From Acanthochlamys bracteata (Eukaryota > Streptophyta > Magnoliopsida > Pandanales > Velloziaceae), in the NCBI GenBank assembly GCA_019914995.1, contig CM034129.1, positions 62,001 through 126,000 on the forward strand: 64,000 bases of DNA, given 5' to 3'. The notes beneath the pieces are model-generated. The model saw only the letters and a list, made by a program, of their open reading frames with translations. It had not been told where the DNA came from and made no database searches. The translations under genes were made by a program, and so were the position numbers. Shown here one piece after another: positions 11,676 through 24,804 of the stretch. Each line of letters starts with the position of its first letter. Within the stretch, counting starts at the first letter, position 1.

Positions 11676-14600
11676 ATGGGGCGTTCCCGCGGAGTCTCTA
11701 ACTCCGCTGATGAAGACGCTAATCAGAGGTTTCAGAATTTGTTTTTTTCCTCTGTTTACTACTCCTTTTGTCTTCACTTTGTTGCAAAAATTGCTTGATA
11801 ACCAGTTTCCACTTTTCTAAAATTTTCTAGCATAGTGCTTCACAATATGTAGAAGTCGAATTTTTAGTAGCAGAAATTTTGCGTATTCTTCAAGTTAGGC
11901 TTTTGAACTTGTATTATTGTAGTTATGCAGCTTGCCTGCTTCTTAATGCATGCAATTGACTTGGTTCTTTTTTCATGATAATGCGACTTGCTTCAATCCA
12001 TACGTGATAGATGACTTAGGAAAGGCATCAACGCGTGTAGGCTCTTTGTCTAACAGTGTATCTTTTGTTGGTTTGTTCTTGTTATTTGCATATTAGCTGT
12101 TCTATTTCATCTGAAGGGAATTCATACTTTTTGTTCTTGCAGATCAAAGAGAAGGCGAGCTGCATCTTCAGGAGAGACTTCAGAGGCCATTAATACAGGT
12201 GTATTGTACATGAATGCCCAGTGTACTTGTTTTGGAAGTGTGCATGTGGGTCCTTGATTTTTCTTTCTTTCTTTCTCTTCCTGCTCTTGGCAGTTAGCTA
12301 AGATTTACCCGTCCAGCCTTGCCGCTTGTTCAATATGAGTAAATCCCAGCCACAGTAGGTTTATGCTAAATTTTGTTTGATACAAGCATTTGTATTGCTG
12401 TAATAGGTCCAGGAACAACTGATGGGAAGAAGGCTTTGTATCACTGCAATTACTGCAATAAGGATATATCAGGAAATATCCGTATAAAATGCACGAAATG
12501 CCCAGATTTTGATCTTTGCGTGGAGTGTTTCTCTGTTGGTGCTGAGGTTACTCCACACAAAAGTAACCACCCCTATCGGGTTATGGTTGGTAAAAATTCC
12601 CTTGATCCTTAAGATCTTCATAGTGATATTTCTTGAAGTCAAGGCCCGAAAAGCATCTATCCTAAAATTGGTGTTCATTTGATTGCGTCCTTACATTCAC
12701 CTGATCAGAATTTTTGGCACCATGTCTACTGTCCTGACTGATTCAAGACTTTATGGTTGTTATGATCTGTTGAAACTTCTAGTTATTTCATTTGATAATT
12801 AGTTGAGTACAGTTAGGAGCATTTTCTGCACCCAATTATATTGGAACCTGAGCCATGAAATTATGCATTTTATATTTTGAAATTTGTCGCTCTTGTTTTG
12901 TTCTATGTCTGCTTCAATATTCTCCTTCTTACTGATGGAATAGGGTTTTAAGCTTTCCAAATATACATGCCACTTTATGCAGCTAATTGAACTTCTAATA
13001 TAACAGGACAATCTTTCATTTCCGCTTCTTTGTCCAGATTGGAATGCAGATGAGGAAATACTTCTCTTGGAGGTACTTGAAAAGTTCTTATTATGAAGTC
13101 TGGGTATGCGTGGACTTCACATTTTCTTATTTTACTGTTGACAGTTTTTTGGTGTTATGTATCTAATAGATCTAGTGTATTACCAAGCTTAAAATTGTCC
13201 AACTTCTATTTACATGCAGGGAATTGAAATGTATGGTTTGGGGAACTGGGCAGAAGTTGCTGAGCATGTTGGTACTAAGAGTAGATCACAATGTATCGAT
13301 CATTATACTGTTACGTACATGAATTCACCATGCTATCCACTTCCGGTATTACTTTATAATCCTTCTTTTTATCTTTGAGATCTCATTTGCAGAAAGATTG
13401 CATGTTTTTTTTTCCTTCTAAATGATACAACATCCATATTGTATCTCTTGTAGGATATGTCTCGTGTAAGTGGGAAAAACAGAAATGAACTTCTTGCGAT
13501 GGCTAAAGGCCATGGTGAGGGCAAAAAAGGTGCGAGTAAAATTTCCAATGCTTTAAACTTCCTCCAAACGTGTACCAATGTTTGTTATGTTTGCTTAACA
13601 CAATCCAAAATAGTCCCTGTAGTGTGTTTCAATTCAGTAGGATCTTAGTGTATTGGTTGTCCAACTCATCAGTTCATATTGCTCCGATAGGCATTTCACA
13701 GCTTGGAAATCTCATGCCAAAAGAGGAGTCTCCATTCTCACCTTCACGGGTCAAGTGTGCTCCGTCAAATTGATTCTGCCTCTACTCTTAACAGTAAAGG
13801 TATATTCTGATGGATGTTTGCTTATCTCCTTCTCTATAGGATCGAAGAATTGAATGGCGAAACATCAGCTGGACGCTCTCCATCAAGTTTATTTGCTGGA
13901 AGTAAGTATCCTGAACCTTTAATTTTATCGTTGCATTAAGAAAATATGGGAATTGATGAATCTTCTGCAGGTGCAATAAAGAAAGCCTCTAATATGGGAA
14001 TGGTCAAGGATGGCACAGATCAGAAAGCGGAAGCCCAAATATCTACTGAAGGTGCAGGTCTTATTGTCTCTGCTTAAATCATTTTTCTGCTTAACATTGT
14101 GCAAGCTCGTGTTGTGCCAAATGCTGTGTCGATCGTATTCCTCTTATTGTCTCCTCTCAGTAGTCTTTTGAATCTCGATGCAACACATTACTCTCAGAGA
14201 TTGGTCTCTAGGCTTTTGGTGCACCGGATATTGTTTTTGATTTTTTGGTTCATCCTGGTTTTGTGTCCTTGTTGTGCTGTCGATAAATCAGTTTCTGTTC
14301 CCCAGCTTGATATATTTTTTAAATTACTACCTCCATACAGTTTCAGCATTACTGAATTTAGATATGGGTTTCCATGATTTGATTTTGATGCGTCAATGAA
14401 TTCTAGTGTATGCATATTATAATGCTAATGGCACTTCTTATGAACTTCAATATGATGAATTACAGATCCTCATGTTGATAGAAGTGTTGGAATAAAAAAG
14501 CCTAAGTACACAGATGAAGGGCCTTCCATCACTGAGTTAAGTGGCTACAATCCAAAAAGGCAGGAATTTGACCCTGAGTATGATAATGATGCTGAACAGT

Positions 14601-16426
14601 CACTGGCCGAGATGGAGTTTAAAGAAAATGATTCTGATGCTGATCGTGAACTGAAGCTGCGGATACTACGCATTTATTTATCAAGGTGTGCATTACATCC
14701 ACATGTTTTTCATTTTATCCTGTTGTGGGCCCTTTTTTTATTTGCTGAACACTCTGTAGTTCTTTAATGGCATGGAGAAATTCTGTATTATATTGGGGTC
14801 AATATGTGGCTTTTCATTAACCTGCTTAGGCATAAATTGTCCGGTCTCCTGGGTATCTAGTTGAAGTCATGCACCCATCTGAAACATGTTTCAGGTTATC
14901 TGAGTTTTCTTCTAGTCAGACAAACTTGTAGTCCTCATAACAATAGCACATAGAGTTGTCCATATTGTCTGATTATTATTATTGGGTTAATGGATTTACA
15001 TTTGATAGTCATGTTTGCAAGCTTCAGAGCATCTCATGGAGGATGTCATGCATGCACTAGGATGGTCTTATTAGTGCCTTTACCTGTTGCTTGAAGATTA
15101 GGAATATGATTTTTTAGTGTCAAAATAAAGGTCTCTCCTTGTAGGCTTGATGAAAGGAAAAGAAGAAAAGATTTTATTCTTGAGAGGAATTTGCTTTATC
15201 CTAATCCACTGGAAAGGGAATTATCCAGTGAAGACAAAGAAGTATATCAACGTTACAAAGTATTCATGCGCTTTCATACTCAAGAAGAACATGATACTTT
15301 AATCAGAAGTGTTATTGAGGAACGAAAGATTCGTAGAAGAATTCAAGAGCTTCAGGTGAGAGAAATTCTTTTTGTTTCTTTTTTCTTTGTTATGCGTTCT
15401 TTTCTAATGTTATGCAACTTCTCTGATGCTCATCATATTATGGCCTAGTAGAGTTGGCAAGGCTAATTAACCTTTGATTTGTACCATTTACATGTAATTA
15501 ACATTCTTTTGTTTCATTAAAGGAATGCCGAGCTGCTGGATGTCGTACTATGGCTGAAGCAAAAATATATATTGGGCAGAAGAGGAGAAGGGAGATGGAA
15601 GCAAATGCAGTAAAAGCAAGAGAAGGCACTCAGACTGTTGCAAGCTCTAAAGCATTACAAAAAGCGGGGAGGACATTAAGCAGAGAAAATGTTGAAAATG
15701 ACGGAAGCCCACGAAGCAGTGTGGAAAGCTATAGGCTAAAGGGAAGCGTAGGTCTTGATGGTAACAGCAAGGATTCGACGTCCGTACCCATGGGACAGAT
15801 TACTACCAATTCTTTTCATGATTGGGATATCAGAGGACTTCCTGGAGCAGAGCTATTGAGTGAAACTGTAAGTAACTTTAGTTTCCTTGGAATTTCTCTA
15901 TATTTTTCACTTTGGACTCTTTTGAGATTTTTTTCCCCCCTGCAATTCATCTTAGACCATGCAGATCTTAATTTAGAGCCAGACTCGGGATGTCATTTGT
16001 CCAGACATTATGTTCTACTCAGTTGCACACAATTTTATTGGACTTGTGGTGCATAGCTGAAGCTTCTCAAAAAACAAACATGTAGCTGTTTATCTATAGG
16101 ACTGGCTGATGATTTTAGCATGAACTTCTTTCCAGGACACTTTCTCAAGATGATTTTAGCATGAGTTTATCTATAGCAGCTGGACTACCCTTTTGACTTA
16201 TTTACTACTTTGATTTCAGGAGCAACAGCTGTGTTGTCAGTGCAGATTATTACCTGCACACTTTCTCAAGATGCAGGAAACAATGGTTCAAGAAATTTTC
16301 AAGGGCACTATCGGGAAAAATTCAGATGCTCACCATCTCTTTAAGATTGACCCAAGCAAAGTGGATAGGATCTACGACCTTGTAACCAAAAAGCTAGGCC
16401 AACAAGAAGAATCGCCAGCTATATAG
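11676..16426 (+). CDS. ADA2: SAGA transcriptional adaptor ADA2
   Basis: Adaptor that couples the histone acetyltransferase GCN5 to transcription in the SAGA-type complex. The 581-aa model uses 13 exons: 11676-11728, 12143-12198, 12407-12585, 13007-13072, 13220-13345, 13454-13529, 13691-13754, 13840-13901, 13971-14051, 14466-14685, 15145-15355, 15523-15867, 16220-16426. All junctions are GT-AG and in frame. Domains: ZZ zinc finger (about 47-93; CNYC, CTKC, CVEC, HPYR), SANT/Myb (about 106-150; WNADEEILLLEGIEMYGLGNW), the ADA2 central region (FDPEYDNDAEQ, LDERKRRKDFILERNLLYPNP) and a C-terminal SWIRM-type helix bundle (about 495-581; GLPGAELLSETEQQLC, SDAHHLFKIDPSKVDRIYD). At exon 3 the donor GTTGGT keeps the frame, while the nearby GTAAAA would break it. 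At exon 7 only the donor after GTCAA avoids a stop. Confidence 0.92.
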
Positions 16427-17554
16427 TTCTTTGTGGCACACCACATTTTACCACCATTCTACCAATTGTTTCTTTGTACATCAACAATGCTGAGCTGGTG
16501 CATTAGTAGTTTATATGTACATGTACCGATCGATAGGAAACCAGAAAATACACACTGGATTAGTAGTTTGCATTAGTGCTTTTTGTAGCTTTGAATTTTG
16601 TACCAGAAAATTCGAGTTTTTACGTGCTGCCATGCCTATTGGGGCAAAGAGTTGGAAGCTAAGTTCTTGAACGGATTTTTGGGCATCAAACGACGCTCTG
16701 ACAAAGCGGAACTTCCGGGTTCCTCGGAGCATTCTTGATCAATATGAACGATGCTGTTATTTTTGCTCCTGGGTTAACCATTGCTACGGCTGATGTTTCA
16801 ATTGACAATCGACCCAACAGTCTCCCGCCCAGTCTTCGGAAATCCTAGAAGTTTTCTTCTCACACGCTATGAATACATCTTCACCTGTTAAATATTCATT
16901 TAACAACTTCTTAAGCATACAAACTGAACTATCAGATATTTCATAACAGAACCCAAAGATTTAAAAAGAAAAATGCATCCTCCAGCATTTTAAGGTAGTA
17001 GGCAAGCTTCGCTCAATCTAAGTAGACTTCTTTTTCACTGCAGCTTTGAGTTTGCTTCAAAACCATAGACACTGTTTATGTAGTAGGATGAAGCCTTCGC
17101 GCTCATAGCTAGCGCAAGCTGAAGCTGCAGGTTTAGCTTCTCCTACACATCATTGCCACAATTATTAAAAGCATATGAACTTTTGGTCTGACCAGCTCGA
17201 GACATCCGAACCACTTTGTTTCAACACAGCACTGAAAATTGTCAATTATTTGCAGAGAGGGCTGGCTCATCATCTTTCGGTGTCCATTGCCTTGTATATC
17301 TATTCTTTGTAACAACATCTAGATAAAAGTCGCTGGTATTTTTTATAGTAACCTTCCTTTGTTTTTATTTCGTTGGTTGTATTTGGCCTTGTCGAGTAGT
17401 GGGTAGCGAAAGCTGTGCATTCATTGATCCTACGCTGTTTAAAAGCTTCAACTTTTAGCAACTGATCTAGCTAGCTTTCGCTGACTGTGTATATGAATGA
17501 AAGCATACGTTAAGCTGCTACAGAGTCATCGGTACTATATATATTGGCGTATAA
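16427..17554. other. Convergent intergenic spacer, ADA2 / OPT
   Basis: Contains the two 3' UTRs facing each other. No gene is supported. Confidence 0.5.
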
Positions 17555-20500
17555 CTAGAAAACCGGGCAACCTTTTACGACGATACCCGGCTCAGTTGGA
17601 CAGGAAGCTAAAGGGCAGTGATCTATTTCGGTTCCCCACCATTTCAGGTTTCGGTTCTCGTTCTGTAATGCGAAGAACAGAAGCACTCCCATGAAAGCTG
17701 TGCCTGCATCCAGTGCAGCTGATAGAACGTAGTTGTACTTCTGCCACCACCTCTTGCGGTACCGGAAAACAAAGTAGTTGAATATTGTACCAGTGACTAG
17801 CCAGCTAAAGATGTTAGTGGGTGTTGCCGGAGGCATTCCAGCAAAGCCGTATAAAATAACGGGTATGTTGATCAGAGAGATCCATTTCTTGTCAGGAAAC
17901 ACCTTGCTGAATATCCATACAGGCAAAGGTAGCAAAGCTCCGATCAAGAAGAGCCAGACTAGGTTGCGATACATGCCATCGTGCCCGAACAGGCGCGCAG
18001 GACCAATGAGTCCCCATATGACTGAAGCATCAAAAGTCACGCGGTACTTGGGGCAAGTCCAGGGACTATCAGGATGTAGCGCATCAACATCGCAAATATT
18101 CTCTATGCTCTCCAACATCCACCATGCCACAGCAAGGTTGATAACTCCAGCAACCACAGTTCCTACGAGCTGCAGGAAAAGAAAGAGGAATAAGCTTGAG
18201 GACTAAATTAATTAAATGACCGAGTACTTCTCTTTAAGGGGGCAATTTTTTACCTGGGCCGTGTACATACACCTTGGTGGAATTTTCATGTAATGCCCTA
18301 GCTTAAGGTCGGAAAGAAACGAGAGAGCATGGATGGTGCTGATTCGTCCGTATATCTTGAACAGAAGGTTGGCTATGGGCCTCCCAGGAAGGACATACCC
18401 AATCATGAACTGCGCTATTATATCATATCCTGGTTGCTGCACGCACCAACTCATGTGCGTTATATAATAGAAGAACAATTTTCAAGGAAGGATTCACATA
18501 TATATATATATATATATATTTTATATATGCAATACTGATGCGCTATTCAAATAACCATCACCTGATTAGTTGTTGCTTGGATGACCCCGATAGGTAGAGT
18601 GACCAGAAACGCCAAGCCGAAAGCAAATAGCATTCCCCACCAAGGCAGCTGTACCTCTTCCTTCCAAATAAACGACAACAGCAAAGCGAGAGCAGCACTT
18701 CCAGCGAGCAGGATGAGGAACCACCACTGAGGGACTTGTTTATACTGCCTCATAAGTTTCGCATGGATGTCTAACTTCATGGAGTTCATTGCGGATTTAC
18801 TCTGCTTCCATATGTCCCTAAAGGAATCGCCGGTAATAACTAAAGAATAAGCACTCAGAAAAAGAAATGTAATATAACGATGTAAGTGGAGCCTACCAGC
18901 CATGGAATAGGAAGACATGAGAAAGAGTAGCACTGAATCTTGCAAAACCTGATCCAATGACGGAAAGTGCAAAGATAGCGCTGAGATAGAGTTTTCCGTA
19001 ACTATTATATGCAGCTTCATTGAGCTCAAACTGGGAATTCAGAATCTCGGTCGTATCGTACTTATGCCCTGCACCGGTGAATAGCTGATTGGAGAATATG
19101 GGAAACCTCCGGGCGTCAAAAGTGTTGAACTTCCAATAACATAAGGGTAGAATAATGTAGATGAACATAATGAATCCAACTCCAGTATTAACTATGGAGA
19201 ACCAAGGAGTCACTAGTGGACTCCCGTGGTACGCAGATATGCCGGCCCAGTCAAGAGTGAAAGCACCGATTCCAAGGCCATGGTACCCTGATCCAATCTG
19301 TTGAGTGGTGACGCTTCGTGGCCATACCCAGCAAACCCATGAGAAGAAAGTTAAAATGGGAAAGAGATAGCCTGGGAGGGCGTAGTAGGCAAAACTTGCG
19401 ACGAAGAAAATCAGAAAGAACTGCATCCTGGATAGGCCCTTTGAAGACGAATCCTTCTCATGGAGGGCTCTGCGACAAATATGATTCGAAAGTTTCAGTA
19501 AAAATTTTTTTTGATTCGCCAGAAACATCACAAACCTGAAAGTGAACGTCGTACTTACAGCATGCGTTATATATTAACAACACGCGTAGACAGTTATAGA
19601 CGATCATTTTCTTTTACTAGGTTCTGTTTGTCATGTCTGTGCATTTTACCGTGGTTATTAACTTATTGCAAGACAGTTTACTGATTAATCTAATCAGCAT
19701 ATATATGCAAGACAGTTATTTACCGAATAATGCTGTACATCCTATTTCAGGAAAGACTCGTCGAACCTGAAAAGAGAAACCTGAGCAAGGTTGGAAGGCC
19801 ACCACATCTCTGCAGGCTCCACCAGATATCTTCTCAACATCCCCGCCCATCCATAACCGAGAATCTAGAGAGAAGAAATTAATTTACAAGAAACATCAGT
19901 ACCCTTTTTTTTATAAAAAAAAAAAAAGAAATATCCATACCCAAGAAAACTACTGAGTACTACTTTACAAGAAATTATGCTTATGGCGCGCAGACGTCGA
20001 TGTCTAACTCAATAATATTCATACGGAAATAAAATAAAGAAACTTCGTGTTAGTGAATACTTGCGATTCTTAGAAGAAAGAAATAATCAGACAGAAATAG
20101 ACAAAACACGGATGAAGTAGAGAGAGCCCTTGGACTATTTATGTATGAAAGTTACAGCCCACCAACTGTCTAGAGAAGAGCACCAATATATTTATATATA
20201 TATTAATTATCCCAAAATCCGGTAGGCAACTGACTGCCTTCCTTCGCACTTTCCAAAAAAATTCCAAATTCCAATTCAAGATAAAGGGACCACACCACAG
20301 GTTGAGATGGTGAAATCTTTCCAACGACTGTAATATAATTTACGTGACTTTCACCTTTCAAGTCAGTGATGATTAATTTAATTAATATAATCCTATAATA
20401 TATAATAATGCCTCTCTGCTCGTTTGATTTGTTGAAAATAAGCTATATAGCAGCTATCATCTAACTAAAGAACATCAATAAGTAAAATTGCAAGGACCGA

Positions 20501-21279
20501 GGAACCTACTCAAGTTTAATTAAACAGTGAGATTCACAAAAAACACCAAAATTCAGAAATTTAATTATACCTAATTCAAGTCTACAAAATAAAACCCACA
20601 ATCAAAACTTTTCCAACAAAAACAGAATATCTAGCGGGGTGTCTCCATGCATCATGATTCAAATTAAAATTAAAAAAATCCAAATCTGTTTTCTTAATCA
20701 GAACAAAATCATCGGTTGTTTTACCTGGGAGGTGATGACAATGATGAGAGCGCAAAGAAAGCTGATGGTCTGCTTATAATAAGCCTTCATAACCGTAATC
20801 GCTCCGATCGAGTACGCATCTCCTCCGCCGAAGGAAACACCGCAGTTGGCAAAGACGGTGATAATCACATGCTCCTTCACATTGAACGGACCGGGATTGA
20901 GATTGAAGGAAAGCCAACGGCCGAGACGAATTTCTTTGGCCGGTAGCGTTCTCGCAAAGAACTTGCCGGCGGGTAGCGCGGCGATTTGCATGAGGATGGC
21001 GGAGATGGTGAGCGGCTGAGTACGGAAGGTAAAGAAGGTGTTCAGGAATATGAGAAGAGTGCATGAGGTAAGACCTAATAACCATGCACGGATTGTCATA
21101 ACGGGCAGGGAAGGGTCGTCTGTCTCCGGCACGACAAGCGCAACTTCTTCGATCGGCGAGTGGAGTTCGACATCATCGTTACCATTATCCTTCCATGCTG
21201 CTGCTCCGTTTGATGAAGTCTTGTTCTTCTGCTGCATTCCTTGCTCTAGTTGTTCGCCAGTATTGTTGTTGGTAACCAT
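17555..21279 (-). CDS. OPT: Oligopeptide transporter, OPT family
   Basis: Proton-coupled transporter of small peptides or metal chelates at a membrane. The 759-aa model uses six exons on the minus strand: 21279-20725, 19864-19767, 19469-18897, 18817-18562, 18436-18254, 18169-17555, all GT-AG. The N-terminus has the family signature [20 protein letters not shown] followed by RAWLLG. The NPG motif ([13 protein letters not shown]) lies in exon 1, and KIPPR, diagnostic for plant OPT as opposed to YSL proteins, is at the end of exon 5. Many hydrophobic segments run through all exons. Length matches the family. It resembles the OPT1/OPT5 branch, but substrate (peptide, glutathione, metal) is not readable. 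Intron 4 holds a (TA)n tract at 18497-18519. Confidence 0.92.
18497..18519. repeat. (AT)n microsatellite in OPT intron 4
   Basis: Uninterrupted AT dinucleotide run, followed by a looser AT-rich tail. Confidence 0.9.
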
Positions 21280-21360
21280 TGTTGATTCTTTGGGAGAACT
21301 AGAAACAGAGCTAGTAGCTCTGGGCTTGTTCTCTGCTGCCGTCGCTCGGTTTATGCGTCT

Positions 21361-21372
21361 ATTTTATTTATA
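21361..21372 (-). promoter_or_regulatory. TATA box of the OPT gene
   Basis: On the minus strand the sequence reads TATAAATAAAAT about 80 bases upstream of the OPT ATG, consistent with a leader of about 50-60 bases. Confidence 0.55.
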
Positions 21373-24300
21373 GAGGAGACTTTGTATTGACCGGCTGCTG
21401 TTAACATAAATTACTCTTTTTCTCCATGCTGTCACGGGCGCGGCACCCGTTTGTCGATCACCCAATGTTCATCGCAGCAAGGTGGGTCCCAATTTTTCTT
21501 CTTGTTTTTTTGAGAAAAGATGGGCTGAGATTCTTTGGATGGAACCCGGAAGGAAAGCAATTATTTGAAGTCAACGGAGCTGCGTCAAACACAATTTCTT
21601 CTCCTTCTTTAATTCTTTGAAAGGAAAATTTTCCTGAGGAAAGCTTTCGAACATAGTAATTAAGCTGAACATTGTACAACTGCATGCCTGCCCACGTAAA
21701 TATTGTTCCTGCAATTAATAATATACAGCTGGCATGATAACTGTAGCAGAATCTGAAAGCACTTCTTAGATTTTGATTTTGTGAGTGGTTCTGCAATACA
21801 ACGCCAATTCTTCATTTGCTTTTGTTAGTTTCTTTGCTCCGGTGATAAACTTTTATTAGATTTGATTATCAGTGACTAACATGACTGAGACTGACTAGGT
21901 ATTCGTTGTACATGCTATCCCACTAAGCACAGTACTATAAATGCGCAGTGGAAAGCAGGGCAACTCTGTTTTAATTTCTATCTCTACTATAGTTGCTTGC
22001 TACTATGGAACTTAATTACTACGAGAATCAATTAATTGAATTAACTTTCTGAGATGGTAGGACGAGATTGGCCAGCGTAATTGGCTTCTTTGCTGCATGC
22101 ATCCGTTGGAATAATGTAAGAGAAAAATTTTATGTACTGCTACTGTTTTGGCATTAAATTGATGATATATAAAGGAATAAACTGCAACAAAAATCCTTCT
22201 TGGTGAAGACAAATTAAGATGCGATAGCTCTCGCTATCGAGCATTGTGCAGTAATGAACATGCATGTTCGTTTCCTAGGATCAGTGGAGACGGCTAAGAT
22301 TATGTTATATTCTACAGTGATGTATAATGAAAGCGCAACGGATAACAAGATTCGTCGTCGTACGTTGATTGAGGCGAAGGACTAACAACTCTCATCTAAA
22401 AAGTTCACCTAGCAAATAAAGTGCATCCCCAAGTCTGCACTATCGAATGAGAGATAATCTTTATTTTTCTATGCAGCAGCTGATCATCCAATTAATAAAG
22501 ATCAATGAGATTCCATCGCTGGGCTCTTTAAATTGCATCCGTTCATTTCAGTACAAAGAAAGCTGAAGAAAGGCAATAAAAGATTACTATCTAGCAAGCT
22601 ATTCAAGAATGTCAACATATAATACTTGGTCCTATATGATTGATTGTATAAGAATTAACCATCAATCAAAATTCAAAAATGAAAAAAGTAAGAGTTTTTT
22701 TTTCACTCTATCATCAAAACGCCATTTGCTAGCTAGTGCCGTCCTGTGCGTCTTCTTCACAGGAGATCAATCTTCTTAAGAACTTCATTATGTTTCTTTC
22801 AAATAGTGAGCATTACTGCGCGGGCGCTGAGAAGAAAAAAAAGGCTTTTCTGGACCTGCTTACAAAGGCTGTTAAAAATCTCGTTTATCTATTGGACCGG
22901 GATGTTTCAAATATAAAGCCCTGTTTATCTATCCTTATCTCATCCAGGTTAAAAAAATGGTTCTTCGATTGGGTTAAGGGTCTTATTTTACTTGTTTCTT
23001 CGGTCTTATTGCTGATTATTTTGTACCATTTATGATCGAATAGTTCGGTTTTGTGTCGGTGGAAGTAGACCTGCTGAATTTCTTCTGTGCTTGTTGATTT
23101 GATTAAAGGACAGCTGTAGTAATTACTAGTAATTCTCTACGCAGTCTGGATTTGTCGTTTCGATGTTTGGAATTCGAATATTAAGGTATATAAGAATTAG
23201 CAATAAGCTTTGGAACACATTCGCATTCGAACGCTCGGCTTCAACTTTATGTATAGCTATAGCCTCTAGCATAGCAGGAGTATCTCGTTTCTACACATAG
23301 CATTAATTAGGTCTGCTGTCATCAGCATGGTCGACGAATTTATGATAGTTATTATCTCTGATTTTTGCAAGTCTAGTGTCTATGCTCGTTAGTCTCTGCT
23401 GTGTGAGTGCATTTCTGATGTGCTTTCCTGTTCATAGACCATTAACTGTTTGTATTTACGTTTACCTGTTATATAGTTTTTGGTTCAAGAAAACCATTTT
23501 GTATTTTCGCTTAAGGTGTGTAGAATACATAGAATTGAGTCAAACAATCTGCTTCTGATCTCAAATTGTGAATTCGATTGCAATCTTCTGTGTATCATTA
23601 CTGATTTACTATGCCAGGTAGTATGGTCAATCTCGTGAACGTTTGACTTCAAATGAAAACCCACGGCAAGGCGAGGTGACTTCTGCTGGAACAGAGGAAG
23701 GGGAGTCTGAGAAGGAAGAAGTTGTCAAAAGGAGGCCCAACTTTTAAAATTTTATGGGTGCTGGGCTTGAGAACAAAGTGGAAATCTTGCAAGAGCTTGT
23801 TGGTGGACCATGTCGTTAAGAGGGCATCACTTCGTTCAGAAACAATAAAAAGCTGCCGATAATGCAAAATTTCCAAGTCGAGAGTAACTAGTAATTTCAC
23901 GAGTGCTTCACAAAATTTACAGTGCTTTTTGTATATGCCCTTAACTCACTAAAATTTTTAGTATAAGCAACGAGCATCTATCTATCTTAAAACTAAATTG
24001 ATTACGTAAATGTTCTGCGAGCAGTTAACCCCAAATTTTTTTGTGATCTCCATGCATTGCCGCAAAAATCAACAAGCATTAATTCTTCCCAACTTTTTTA
24101 GCACCTCTTCCGTGATTTTGCTGAGAGTTAATTTTTCCCACCAATTCTGGAAAAGATGCACCGTATCTTTTGGATCTTTTCCTTAAACTACATTCACTAT
24201 AAACACCAATAACAAGAACTTTTGTTTTACCTTGAGTAAATAGAAAGACAATTTCATTGTTAATTAATGAAATACAATATTCAAGAAGCAAAAAGAAACA

Positions 24301-24804
24301 ATTCATCGTGGCTGAGATCTCAACGAAAGCGAGTCTCGTTAATTAACATCTGACCTAGTAGATGTTTTGCATTTGCTTCAGGTTGAAGAGCTACAAGCAC
24401 ATGATTTTACCTGTACTTATTGCATTACTCTCAGTGCTTCACTTCATTTCAATTCAGTCAAGGCAAGAGTGAAGAAGCAGAAGAAGAAGAGTACACTACA
24501 ACTGTTACATGCAGCCTCTTTGTTTGAAGCCAGCCTGCCTATTCTCCTCATTGTCACCACCAGCGAGATAGGGTGACGTGAGATCTTAACAACATCGGCA
24601 GTACGTGTCAACTTCTCATTTGACCAAGGTGAATGCTTTTCTTGTCATCGCATTATTATTACAAGGAAGAATTTCTTTCTTTCCCTTTCCGTTCTGTTTC
24701 TTCTCTTCAAATATTGAAAAACCACACAGTTTCTCTCTCTCTACTTCAGACTGCAAAGACACAGAAAGAAGGAATTGAGGAATCGATCTTTCGTTCGTTC
24801 ATTC
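21373..24804. other. Long spacer between OPT and HIPP genes
   Basis: No gene can be supported with confidence. Two stretches look weakly protein-like. One is an ORF at 22736-23035 ending in a hydrophobic segment. The other is a possible terminal exon near 23618-23747, listed separately. The rest is AT-rich and ORF-poor. Confidence 0.45.
23618..23747 (+). other. Possible orphan terminal exon
   Basis: After a plausible acceptor (GCCAG) the frame reads YGQSRERLTSNENPRQ, then an acidic stretch and a basic end (EVVKRRPNF) before TAA. The codon pattern looks more like coding than its surroundings, but I recognise no family and find no matching upstream exon. It could be a fragment of a lost gene, a lineage-specific gene or chance. 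Confidence 0.25.

Noticed and set aside
13755..13853. Reading the ADA2 exon 7 straight on to the next GT at 13800
   Set aside because: It introduces three in-frame stops. The donor at 13755 (AA then GTGTGC) keeps the frame and gives SRVKIEELNGE.
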